Shown here: in pieces, positions 1 to 8,400 of the stretch
How the letters are laid out: each line of letters begins with the position of its first letter
Position numbering within the stretch: the first letter of the stretch is position 1
Position numbers and translations under genes: made by a program
Assembly: GCA_031271175.1 (NCBI GenBank)
Contig: JAISWE010000066.1
Coordinates: 1-38,497, forward strand
DNA length: 38,497 bases
Source of the DNA: Bacteroidales bacterium
Lineage (GTDB): Bacteria > Bacteroidota > Bacteroidia > Bacteroidales > UBA4181
Direction: 5' to 3'
Notes under the pieces: generated by a model
What the model saw: only the letters and a program-made list of their open reading frames with translations
Told to the model about the DNA's origin: nothing
Database searches by the model: none

Positions 1-18
1 ATATTATTCAAAAAAATG

Positions 19-26
19 TATTTTTG
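19..26 (+). promoter_or_regulatory. Putative -7 box for the Ter cassette
   Basis: The octamer TATTTTTG matches the Bacteroidota -7 consensus TAnnTTTG and lies about 95 bases before the first TerD gene. The matching -33 TTTG would fall at or beyond the window edge, so only half of the promoter can be judged. No other good -7 box occurs between here and position 123. Confidence 0.4.
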
Positions 27-122
27 TTCTTTAGTAATAAAAAATTTTGTCGGCGCTTTTTCGCTGCAATTAATTATATATAAGTGATTTAAATGTAAAA
101 AATGTAATAAAGAGTAAAGAAT

Positions 123-689
123 ATGGCTATAAATTTAACAAAAGGACAGCGGATCGAAATCGGGCTGTCGAAAGTAGGAATCGGGCTGGGTTGGGATCCC
201 AATGAGGGAAGCGGCTTTGATTTTGATTTGGATGCTTCGGCTTTCATGTTAGGGGCAAACAGAGAAATCCCCGAACAGGAGTTTTTTGTGTTTTACGGAT
301 GTCAGAAATCCCCCGACGGTGCCGTAGAATCGTCCGGTGACGACACCACAGGCGGCAACAGCGACGGCGATGACGAAACGCTCACCGTCGATTTGACCAA
401 AGTAGATGCGCAGATACAGGAAATCATTTTCACCGTCACCATCCATGACTACGAAACGCGTAAACAAAACTTCGGACAGGTAAGAAACTCCTTCATCCGC
501 ATCTACAACGCGCAAACCGGAGAGGAAATAGCCAAATATGAACTGGACGAAGATTTCTCCGTTGAAACGGCGGTCGAATTTGGGCGGCTGTACAAAAAAG
601 GCACTGAGTGGAAATTCGAAGCCATGGGCGTCGGATACAAAGGCGGCCTGGAATATTTCTGTAACAAATATGCAAAAAGATTCATATAA
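123..689 (+). CDS. TerD family protein, first of four Ter-domain paralogs
   Basis: This 188-residue protein is a single TerD domain of the usual family length. It opens with MAINLTKGQRIEIGL and carries the TerD signatures GLGWDPN, DFDLDASAF and a VETAVEFGRLY stretch near the C-terminus. TerD proteins are soluble cytoplasmic calcium-binding proteins tied to tellurite, oxidative and phage stress. The acidic metal loop GDDTTGGNSDGDDE is one residue longer than that of the paralog at 1388-1942. It is the first gene of a tightly packed plus-strand cassette, with two bases before the next gene, so co-transcription is likely. The family call is firm; the actual stress it answers cannot be read from sequence. 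Confidence 0.93.
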   Translation: MAINLTKGQRIEIGLSKVGIGLGWDPNEGSGFDFDLDASAFMLGANREIPEQEFFVFYGCQKSPDGAVESSGDDTTGGNSDGDDETLTVDLTKVDAQIQEIIFTVTIHDYETRKQNFGQVRNSFIRIYNAQTGEEIAKYELDEDFSVETAVEFGRLYKKGTEWKFEAMGVGYKGGLEYFCNKYAKRFI

Positions 690-691
690 TC

Positions 692-1348
692 ATGGCAATC
701 AACTTAAACAAAATCACCCTTGAAAAACAGGGCGACAGTCATAAAATTGACTTGACTAAAAAAGGCGACAACTTCTCCAAAGAAATCGTCATCAACCTGA
801 ACTGGTCGCAACAAAAACAAAGCGGCTGGTCTAAATTTTGGAGCGGCGACAAGTCCGTCGATTTGGACTTGGGATGTTTCTACGAACTCGCCGACGGCAA
901 AAAAACGGTCATCGACGGATTACAGTTTGCCCACGGGCAGGGCGGCGCCAAAGACAGGGAAACACGGCAAGGCAGATACACCGGAAAACCGTGGATATGG
1001 CACACGGGCGACGACCGCTCAGGCGCCGGAGACGGAGAAAATATTCTGGTCAATCCGCAGGGACTGGCCGAATTGAAGCGTATCGTGGTGTACTGTTTCA
1101 TTTACGAGGGAGCGGCAAAATGGGCGGAAACCAACGCCGTGGTGACCATTAAAGTACCCGACAATCCCGACATTGTAGTGGAAATGGGAAAACAGTACAG
1201 CGCCCAAAAATTCTGCGCCATTGCCGAAATCCTGTTCGGCTCGGACAATTCCATGACCGTCAGGAAATGCGTAACGTTCCACGACGGACATGGCGATTGC
1301 GACAAAGCCTACAATTGGGGCATGAAATGGCAGGCAGGTTCAAAATGA
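692..1348 (+). CDS. TerA-like stress protein (divergent Ter domain)
   Basis: This 218-residue protein belongs to the TerD/TerA superfamily but differs from its neighbours. After the shared MAINLNK start it has SVDLDLGCFYELADGKK, then WIWHTGDDRSGAGDGENILVN, which resembles the GDDRTG...GENL segment I associate with the TerA C-terminal domain. An EMGKQYSAQKFCAIAEILF segment and a C-terminal RKCVTFHDGHGDCDKAY stretch follow. The metal loop keeps several acidic residues but has a different layout from classical TerD. It begins two bases after the preceding stop, so translational coupling is plausible. It is probably a cytoplasmic partner of the TerD paralogs. Confidence 0.85.
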   Translation: MAINLNKITLEKQGDSHKIDLTKKGDNFSKEIVINLNWSQQKQSGWSKFWSGDKSVDLDLGCFYELADGKKTVIDGLQFAHGQGGAKDRETRQGRYTGKPWIWHTGDDRSGAGDGENILVNPQGLAELKRIVVYCFIYEGAAKWAETNAVVTIKVPDNPDIVVEMGKQYSAQKFCAIAEILFGSDNSMTVRKCVTFHDGHGDCDKAYNWGMKWQAGSK

Positions 1349-1387
1349 CTTTTAAAATAAAATTTCAAACAAAAAATTAATACGCTC

Positions 1388-1942
1388 ATGGCAATCAATC
1401 TGGCAAAAGGACAACGGGTAGAAGTTAAACTGCCTAAATTTATCGTCGGCCTGGGTTGGGATGCAAACGCATCAAACACGGGACAGGATTTCGATTTGGA
1501 CGCTTCGGCGTTTATCCTCGGCGAAAACAAAAAGCTCCTGACGGACGAATACTTTATTTTCTATAACAATCTGACATCGCCCGACGGCGCAGTGGAGCAT
1601 ACCGGCGACAACCTCACCGGCGAAGGCGAAGGCGACGACGAAAGCATCAAAGTCGATCTGTTCAAAATCAACCCCCAAGTGGCGGAAATCTGCATCGTGG
1701 TGACCATCCACAAGGCGGCAGAACGACACCAAAATTTCGGTCAGGTGCACAATTCCTTCATCCGCATCTACAACCCCGACAACGGCGAAGAACTCCTAAA
1801 ATACGAGCTGGAAGAAGACTTTTCCGTCGAAACAGCCGTAGAATTTGGACGAATATACAAACGCAACGGCGAATGGAAGTTCGAAGCCGTCGGCGTGGGA
1901 CAGAAAGGCGGACTGGAAGATTATCTGAATAAATATAATTAA
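1388..1942 (+). CDS. TerD family protein, second classical paralog
   Basis: A 184-residue single-domain TerD protein. It shows GLGWDANAS, DFDLDASAFILG, the calcium loop GDNLTGEGEGDDE and the C-terminal VETAVEFGRIYKRNGEWKF stretch, all close to the family consensus. It is clearly the sister of the protein at 123-689: the stretch NFGQVxNSFIRIYN is the same but for one residue, which suggests tandem duplication. The loop here fits the known TerD calcium-binding pattern better than the other three copies. The gap to the preceding gene is 39 bases and to the next 20, with no terminator seen, so it belongs to the cassette transcript. Confidence 0.93.
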   Translation: MAINLAKGQRVEVKLPKFIVGLGWDANASNTGQDFDLDASAFILGENKKLLTDEYFIFYNNLTSPDGAVEHTGDNLTGEGEGDDESIKVDLFKINPQVAEICIVVTIHKAAERHQNFGQVHNSFIRIYNPDNGEELLKYELEEDFSVETAVEFGRIYKRNGEWKFEAVGVGQKGGLEDYLNKYN

Positions 1943-1962
1943 TTCAATTAAAAAACAGAAAT

Positions 1963-2649
1963 ATGGCAATCAAATTGGAAAAAGGTCAGAGAATTAATCT
2001 CGAAAAAAGCGACGGGAAGAAATTGACCGAATTTTGTGTAGGCGTGAATTGGGGAGCGATCGAATATCAGGTTGAAAAATCGGGGTTTCTCGGTTTCGGC
2101 AAAAAACTGGAAACCGTCAGCAGCGACGTGGATCTGGATTTGAGTTGCGTGATGTTCGACACAAACAAACAGTTGTGCGACCACTTGTATTCACCTTTGT
2201 ACAAACCGGAAATTCTGGCAAAATTCGGCTTGCCGACAGGCAAGTTGGTGTCCGCAAACAACGCACTGAAACATTCCGGCGACGATCGGGAAGGCGACAA
2301 GGGCGGCGATGACGGACTGGACAACGAAATCATATCCGTCAACCTTCCGGCGCTGAATGCAAATGTAGAACAAATCTTCTTCTTCCTCAACAATGTGGGC
2401 AAAGAAGACTTTTCCCAGATTCCCTACGCCAAAATCCGCATGTACGAAGGCACGCCCACCAAGGTAGTGAACGTATATGCCGAATACAACGTAGTGGCGG
2501 AATCCCAGTACAAAGGCAAAAAAGCGCTGATCATGGGCAAACTCTACAAAAAAGACGGCGAATGGAAGTTCAACGCCATCGGCGACGCCTACGAAGATCA
2601 GTTTCTGGGGCAAACCATCCAGCGAATAGTACAGTCATACGTAAAATAA
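1963..2649 (+). CDS. TerD family protein, long divergent paralog
   Basis: A 228-residue TerD-superfamily protein. It starts MAIKLEKGQRINL, then has an insertion (about residues 25-47, with VEKSGFLGFGKKLETV) before the core SSDVDLDLSCVMFD. The acidic loop HSGDDREGDKGGDDGLDNE is expanded relative to the 1388-1942 paralog. The C-terminal GKLYKKDGEWKFNAIGDAY motif matches the other TerD copies. This longer form is commonly seen beside classical TerD and TerY-like genes in Ter loci. It lies 13 bases before the first von Willebrand A gene, again without a terminator. It is probably cytoplasmic, with altered metal affinity or partner choice; that is inference. Confidence 0.88.
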   Translation: MAIKLEKGQRINLEKSDGKKLTEFCVGVNWGAIEYQVEKSGFLGFGKKLETVSSDVDLDLSCVMFDTNKQLCDHLYSPLYKPEILAKFGLPTGKLVSANNALKHSGDDREGDKGGDDGLDNEIISVNLPALNANVEQIFFFLNNVGKEDFSQIPYAKIRMYEGTPTKVVNVYAEYNVVAESQYKGKKALIMGKLYKKDGEWKFNAIGDAYEDQFLGQTIQRIVQSYVK

Positions 2650-2662
2650 TTAAGATAAAAAA

Positions 2663-3301
2663 ATGAGACGATTACCCGTATATTTAGTATTGGACACCTC
2701 CGGCTCCATGACCGGAGAGCCGATCGAAGCCGTTAAAAACGGCGTGCAGGTGCTGATTTCAACCCTGCGGACAGATCCCTACGCCCTCGAAACCGCCTAC
2801 CTGAGCGTGATCACGTTCGACAGTTCGGCGAAGCAGGTGGTGCCGCTGACCGAATTGTCCATGTTCCAGATGCCCGATATTCACGCCTCAGGAGCAACCG
2901 CTTTGGGCGACGCCCTGTCGTTGCTTGCCAGCAGGATAGACAGCGAAGTGACCAAGACAACCGCCGAAGTGAAAGGCGACTGGAAGCCGCTGGTATTCCT
3001 GATGACCGATGGAGGCCCCACCGACAACTGGAAAAACGGATTGGCCGAATTTCAGAAAAGAAAAGCCGGTATTGTGGTTGCCTGCGCCGCCGGACATGGC
3101 GCCGATACCAACGTACTGAAGCAAATCACGGAGATTGTGGTACAGCTGGATACGGCAGACAGCGCCACCATCAAAGCCTTCTTCAAGTGGGTTTCGGCAT
3201 CGGTGAGCACCGGCAGCCAAAAGGTAGAAGCCAGCGGAATCGAGGTCGGCGGGTTGAACGAGCTGCCGCCTCCGCCGCCCGAAGTGAACATCGTGGTGTA
3301 A
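2663..3301 (+). CDS. TerY-like von Willebrand factor A domain protein
   Basis: A 212-residue protein made almost wholly of one vWA domain. The metal-ion-dependent adhesion site is intact: DTSGSM at residues 11-16, the conserved threonine in SGATALGDAL at about residue 79, and LMTDGGPTD at about 112-120. There is no signal peptide or membrane segment, so it should act in the cytoplasm, as expected of TerY, which is thought to be a scaffold for TerD proteins. The C-terminus ends in a polyproline tail, LPPPPPEVNIVV, that recurs in the next gene. The next gene starts three bases after the stop, so the pair is probably translationally coupled. Confidence 0.92.
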   Translation: MRRLPVYLVLDTSGSMTGEPIEAVKNGVQVLISTLRTDPYALETAYLSVITFDSSAKQVVPLTELSMFQMPDIHASGATALGDALSLLASRIDSEVTKTTAEVKGDWKPLVFLMTDGGPTDNWKNGLAEFQKRKAGIVVACAAGHGADTNVLKQITEIVVQLDTADSATIKAFFKWVSASVSTGSQKVEASGIEVGGLNELPPPPPEVNIVV

Positions 3302-3304
3302 GAC

Positions 3305-3940
3305 ATGAGAAGGTTACCCGTATATCTCCTCCTTGACACCTCCGGCTCCATGCGGGGCGAACCGATAGAGTCGGTAAAAGTCGGGCTGGAAACCATGATT
3401 GCCAGCCTCCGGCAAGACCCCTTCGCACTGGAATCGGTATGGATCAGCATCATCACCTTCGACAGGGAAGTGAAGCAGATCATGCCGCTCACCGAATTGG
3501 AAAACATGCAACTGCCCGAAATACAAACGCCGGAATCGGGCCCTACCCATTTGGGCGCCGCCCTCGAAATGCTTTGCCAAAAAGTGGACGCGGAAGTCAA
3601 GCTAAGCACGCCGGAACAAAAAGGCGACTGGATGCCCCTGCTGTTCATCATGACGGACGGCAAACCCTCCGACTTGCAAAAGTACAACGAGGTAATCCCC
3701 GAAGTAAAAAAACGGCACTTTGCAAGCATCATCGCCTGTGCCGCAGGAACAAAGTCCGACCCCAAACCGCTGGGACTGATCACACAGCAGGTTTATTCGC
3801 TGGACACGACGGACAGCGCCACCTTCCGGCAGTTCTTCAAATGGGTGTCGGCTTCGGTAAGCGTCGGCAACCGAAGCATCGGCGCCGCAGACGAACTGCT
3901 GCTGCCGCCCCCGCCGCCCGAAGTACACACCGTAATTTAA
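3305..3940 (+). CDS. TerY-like von Willebrand factor A domain protein, tandem copy
   Basis: A 211-residue sister of the preceding protein. It shares the start MRRLPVYLLLDTSGSM and the phrase TTDSATFRQFFKWVSASVS near the C-terminus. All MIDAS elements are present: DTSGSM at 11-16, GPTHLGAAL in the middle, IMTDGKPSD further on. It also ends in a polyproline tail, LPPPPPEVHTVI. The likeness and the three-base gap point to tandem duplication followed by divergence. The likely role is a second cytoplasmic scaffold of the Ter complex. No C-terminal zinc ribbon of the kind found in some TerY proteins is present. Confidence 0.92.
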   Translation: MRRLPVYLLLDTSGSMRGEPIESVKVGLETMIASLRQDPFALESVWISIITFDREVKQIMPLTELENMQLPEIQTPESGPTHLGAALEMLCQKVDAEVKLSTPEQKGDWMPLLFIMTDGKPSDLQKYNEVIPEVKKRHFASIIACAAGTKSDPKPLGLITQQVYSLDTTDSATFRQFFKWVSASVSVGNRSIGAADELLLPPPPPEVHTVI

Positions 3941-3961
3941 GCATCCATAATTTGAAAATCC

Positions 3962-4591
3962 ATGAATTGTAAAATTATTGGATACGATTTCAAGAGCTTG
4001 GAGGTTCAACTGCAACCGTCGGAGCGGTTTTTTTGCGAACGGGGCGCACTTATTTACCACGAAGGCGACATCGAAAAAAAACTGAAAGTAATCGACAAGG
4101 GTATCACCGGCATCTTGAAACGTACGCTCTCCGGCGAAAGCATGTTTCTTGTCGAATTGCTCAATACGTCCTCTTCCGTCAGGAAGTTGATGGTGGCAGG
4201 GAAAATGGGCTTGTTGCCCATCGACATGAAATTGTTCCCCAACGGCATCATCTGCCGGAAAGGTTTTTACGTCGCATCCACCCAAGAGGCGGACATCGAT
4301 TTTTCGCTGAACATGTCCTCGTTCGTCAGCGGAACAGGCCTGGTCATGCAGAAAATATCCGGCGGAGGCACCGTTTTCCTCGACTCCGTCGGCAGCGCGA
4401 TCTGCTTAGATGTCGGTTATGGCGACACGATCTTTGTGGACGAAAAAAGTTTTCTGTGCATGGACGGCAACGCACAGCATCAGCTATCGTCGAGCTTTTC
4501 GGGCAAGGGGTTTCTGGGCGGCGAAGGGCTGAGCATGTTTCAAATCAAAGGCATTGCCAAAGTCTATGTCAATTCGGTAAATGTCAGATAA
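3962..4591 (+). CDS. AIM24 family protein (TIGR00266-like)
   Basis: A 209-residue protein of the AIM24 / TIGR00266 family of beta-rich proteins. Features I recognise are the early SERFFCERGALIYHEGDIEKKLK segment, FPNGIICRKGFYVASTQEADI, the glycine-rich LVMQKISGGGTVFLDSVGSA and a terminal GGEGLSMFQIKG. No signal peptide or membrane span is visible. AIM24-family genes are repeatedly found in Ter loci, and this one sits 21 bases after the second vWA gene. It therefore looks like the last intact member of the cassette. The biochemical role of the family in bacteria is not established. Confidence 0.85.
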   Translation: MNCKIIGYDFKSLEVQLQPSERFFCERGALIYHEGDIEKKLKVIDKGITGILKRTLSGESMFLVELLNTSSSVRKLMVAGKMGLLPIDMKLFPNGIICRKGFYVASTQEADIDFSLNMSSFVSGTGLVMQKISGGGTVFLDSVGSAICLDVGYGDTIFVDEKSFLCMDGNAQHQLSSSFSGKGFLGGEGLSMFQIKGIAKVYVNSVNVR

Positions 4592-4709
4592 GAAATGGAC
4601 AGTATGGTAAAAAAAGCGCATCAATACTGCGAGGACAAGCTACATCCCTGATTCTACGGATGAATATCGAAGAAATGATGACGATTTAAAATAAATGAAT
4701 ATGCGACGA

Positions 4710-5052
4710 TTACCGATTCCGGAAAAACGTACCTGACATCTGCGCCCGCTGTGCCTTCACTGCTTTGTGCAACAAGACGAAACGGCAGCCAGCATTTCTA
4801 CCGCGAGATACAAAATAAATTTCCCGTTGTAACTTCTTGCCGTTGATTTTTTCAAAACCGATCTATGGCAAGCTGCAATTTAAATCGGAAAACATTCGGT
4901 AAGAAGGTCATTCCTTCTCCGGCGGACAATAGCAGCCGCCCGTTGCTTTCATGGAAGGGCGCGGAAAGTCTGCACATATCCCTACCGCCACTCGCTCCAG
5001 CCCACAAAAATTCCGCCTTCCCGTCTGGAAATGTCAGAAATCCTGCTAACAC
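4710..5052 (-). pseudogene. Possible frameshifted gene remnant, unidentified
   Basis: Read on the minus strand, an open frame from 5052 to 4852 (66 residues, containing EFLWAGASGGRDMCRLSAPF) hits a stop just after QLAIDRF. A one-base shift continues as EKINGKKLQREIYFVSR and runs to a stop at 4710-4712. The composition of both halves looks protein-like, but I cannot name a family and there is no supporting promoter. It may be chance; I list it because the two halves meet at one point. Confidence 0.25.
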
Positions 5053-5302
5053 ACCTTACATACCATATTATATGGTACACGCGCGAAATACATGAAGATT
5101 TCAGGAATTTATATCTGTGCCGCCACCTTTTTTAGTTGGGCTTGAGTCAATCCAAAGCAGAGAAGGCGGAATAAGGATGGACGCCTGCATACGTGTGCGG
5201 CGGCGGCTACGCTTTGTGCGACTTCGGCGGCTTTGTGGTTTTATTTTTTAACCATTAGGAAAAATACCGTATTTGTGGTATTTACATCCCATTTTATCCT
5301 TG

Positions 5303-5310
5303 TATTTTTG
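5303..5310 (+). promoter_or_regulatory. Putative -7 box for the susC gene
   Basis: TATTTTTG matches the Bacteroidota -7 consensus. The nearest upstream TTTG (5272-5275) is 27 bases away, longer than the usual 19-21, so the -33 element is weak. A start near 5317 would give a 5' leader of about 170 bases before the GTG at 5488, a length plausible for leader control of a susC gene. Confidence 0.45.
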
Positions 5311-5333
5311 CAGCGTTATTTCAACAAACCATA

Positions 5334-5423
5334 ATGTATATGGATGCAGGATATGGATTTCTTTTGAAAGTGGTCGCTACCGCTGCCGAAAGAACGTTAA
5401 TTTTTCGCCTAAACATACATTAA
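5334..5423 (+). CDS. Possible 29-residue leader peptide upstream of susC
   Basis: An ATG with a 29-codon frame (MYMDAGYGFLLKVVATAAER then a short tail, stop at 5421-5423) lies between the putative susC promoter and the susC start. It would be in the 5' leader of the susC transcript. I know of no family for it, and no Shine-Dalgarno site is present. It is listed as a candidate leader peptide only; an open frame of this size can arise by chance. Confidence 0.2.
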   Translation: MYMDAGYGFLLKVVATAAERTLIFRLNIH

Positions 5424-5487
5424 CTTGGTAGATGTAACAGATTAGATAGATAAAATAGATTTAATGCAATCATATCATAATTAAGAC

Positions 5488-8400
5488 GTGGAACACGACG
5501 CAATCAACAAATGGAAGCATCCGGTTGCCGGACTGAAAGGCATTTTCATCACTGTGTCACTGACCGTTATCGTATCGGTGGGTTTGCGGGCCAACATCAG
5601 CGATCGGACGTCATCGTTGCGGCAAGGCGTCACGGTGAGCGGCGTCGTTACGGATGCGGCAGGAGAACCGTTGCCGGGCGTAAACGTAGTATCGGAAGGC
5701 AGCACGCGCGGCGCGATAACCGACGGCAAGGGAAAATATACGATTACGGTTCCCGACCGTGACGCGGTGCTGGCGTTTTCGTTTGTGGGATATGTCACGC
5801 AGGAGGTGATCGTGGGCGACCAAACGACCATTAACATTTCGCTTCCGGAGGACGCCCGCCAACTGGAAGAGGTGGTAGTGGTCGGCTACGGGACGCAAAA
5901 AAGAAAGGAGCTTACCGGCGCTGTGGCGTCCGTGCCCAAAGCCGTGCTGGAGCATCCCGCCGTATCGCTGGACAGGATGTTGGGCGGCGCTGTGGCGGGC
6001 GTTCATGTTACGCAGGTGTCGGGGCAGCCGGGCGCGGGGGCTTCCGTCCGTATCCGCGGCGGCAATTCCGTCACTGCCGCCAATGACCCCTTATATGTAA
6101 TCGACGGTTTTATCTTTTACAACGACCCGTCGTCGCTCAAAGCGGGACTGGGCGGTATCGAAAGTAGCCTTAACCCGCTGGCAGCCATCAATCCGGCGGA
6201 TATCGAATCCGTAGAAGTGTTGAAAGACGTTTCGGCCACCGCCATTTACGGTTCTCGCGGAGCCAACGGCGTGATCATCGTCACCACAAAAAAGGGGACG
6301 CGCGGCGCAGTCAACGTCAATTACCGCTACACTACCGGATGGAGCAGGACAGCCAAGCGGCTCGACCTGATGAACGCCACCCAGTGGGCGCGCATGGAAA
6401 AAGATTTTTTCTTCAATAAAGGCCGGTACACCGACGAGCAAATCGAACAACTGGGCGAAGGCTTCGACTGGCAGGGAGCGGTGCTGCAAACAGGCGTTTC
6501 GCAAACCCACGAACTGTCGGTCAGCGGCGGCAACGAAAAAGCGAGCTACCTGCTCTCCGGTAACTATATCGACCAGAACGGCATCATTCTCAATTCCGGC
6601 TTTCAACGTTTCAATGCACGCCTGAATACGGAAGTGAACATCACCGAACGCCTTACCGCAGGCGTCACCGCCACTGCCGGAAAATCCGAGCAAAACAGCC
6701 TCACCACCTTTGAAGAAGTAAATTACAATTCGTCGCCCTACTCGGCAGGCATCACCAATTCCCTGACCTACGCGCTGTATATACCGCCGGTGGTGCCGAT
6801 TTATGCCGATGGCGACTACAACTACGATAATCCCTTCGAATATTCCTATCTGAGGGCGGGAGGCATAACGGCGAATCCCGTTTCCGACCTGAAAAACAGC
6901 ACGGGGCAGACCATCCACACTACCCTGCTGGGCAACGCCTTTGCCCGCTACCAAATTATCGACGGCCTGACGGCGAAAGTCGGCGCCGGAGCGCATATCA
7001 GTCATGCCGTGCAAAATTTCTTCGCCCCGTCCTACACCGCCATAGGACTGGAAAAAGAAGGAATAGGCGGGATAGGCAACAAGCGGCAGCAAGTGTTGCA
7101 GACGGAATACACGCTGGCCTACGCCAAACGGTTCGGCAAAACCCATTTCATCGACCTGCTGGCAGGCTATACTCTTCAGGACACCAAAACCAACTACGAC
7201 ATCCATATCACTTCCATGTTTACCAACGAGACGCTGGGCGTGAACAATCTGGCGGACGGTTCTCAGCCCTACAAACCCATATCGGGCGCTGCCGAATCCA
7301 AACTCTATTCGCTGCTGGGAAGGCTCAACTATACCTTGCTGGAACGCTACAACTTCACCGTCACCATCCGCGGCGACAAATCGACACGCTTTGCCAAAAA
7401 CCATCGCTGGGGATACTTTCCGTCGGTGGGAGTAGCGTGGAACGTCAACGAGGAAACCTTCCTGAGGGACGTCCGGGCGCTGAACCACCTGAAACTGCGC
7501 CTCACCTGCGGCACGGTAGGCAACCAGGAAATAGGCGACTACGAATATGCGCAAACCTTTACGGCGGCAGGCAATTACAACGGAGGAACGACCTACAGAC
7601 CGAAAAATCTCGGCAACGAGAAACTGAAATGGGAAACCACCCTATCATATAACGCCGGCGTGGACGCGGGGCTGTTCGACGATCGCCTGTCCTTTACGGC
7701 CGACGCCTATTACAAGAAAACCTCCGACCTGCTGCTGGAAATACCTGTTGATCCTTCGCTGGGCATAAGCACGCAGTTGTATAACGTGGGCAACGTCACC
7801 AACCGCGGCATAGAATTGACGCTTAACCTGACGCCGATAGAAAACAAGCGCCTGCGGTGGACGGTTTCCGCCAACATCGCCCGCAATATCAACAAAATTA
7901 CCGACATGGGCGAAACAGCGATTGGCAAAAGAGAATATATCATACTGGGGCGCAACGAGGAAGAAATCCTGCAAACAGGCGAATCGCTCGGCTCGTTCTA
8001 CGGTCTTGTCTTTAACGGTATTGTCCGGAAAGACGAAGATCTGTCTGCCCTTCCGAAGACGCCGTACGGTACGGCTCTCCCGGGCGACCTCAAAATGGCG
8101 GACATCAGCAGTTCCGACGGAACGCCAGACAACTGGGTCAACCATTACGACCGTACGGTACTGGGCAGCGTACAGCCTGATTATACCTACGGTGCAACAA
8201 CGACACTCCATTACCGCGGCTTCGATCTTTTCGCCGCCCTGAAAGGGTCGCACGGCAACAAGGTGTACAACCACCTGCGGCGCTATCTGGAAAGCCCCGG
8301 CGACAGCTACAATGTCTCGGCGGCGCTGCTCGACAGTTGGACGGAAGAACGTCCTTCCGACGTCCTGCCCGGGTTAAGCAACATGGCAAACGACCGTTAT

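Larger units (their letters stand above)
4592..5487. other. Gene-poor decayed stretch between the Ter cassette and susC
   Basis: About 0.9 kb without a convincing gene. At 4701 an ATG is followed by MRRLPIPEKRT and a stop, repeating the MRRLP start of the two vWA genes, which may be the stump of a third copy. On the minus strand, two open frames (4852-5052, and a second ending at a stop at 4710-4712) join into about 110 residues if one frameshift near 4850 is allowed; I do not recognise the product. A small hairpin (TACCATA, TTA, TATGGTA) lies at 5061-5077. From about 5080 to 5300 I see nothing but the approach to the susC promoter. Confidence 0.5.

Noticed and set aside
3439-3972. 177-residue open frame overlapping the second vWA gene in another frame
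   Set aside because: Out-of-frame shadow; the vWA frame has intact MIDAS motifs and proper spacing to its neighbours.
6091-7554. 487-residue minus-strand open frame inside susC
   Set aside because: Antisense shadow of the SusC barrel; no domain likeness and no promoter.
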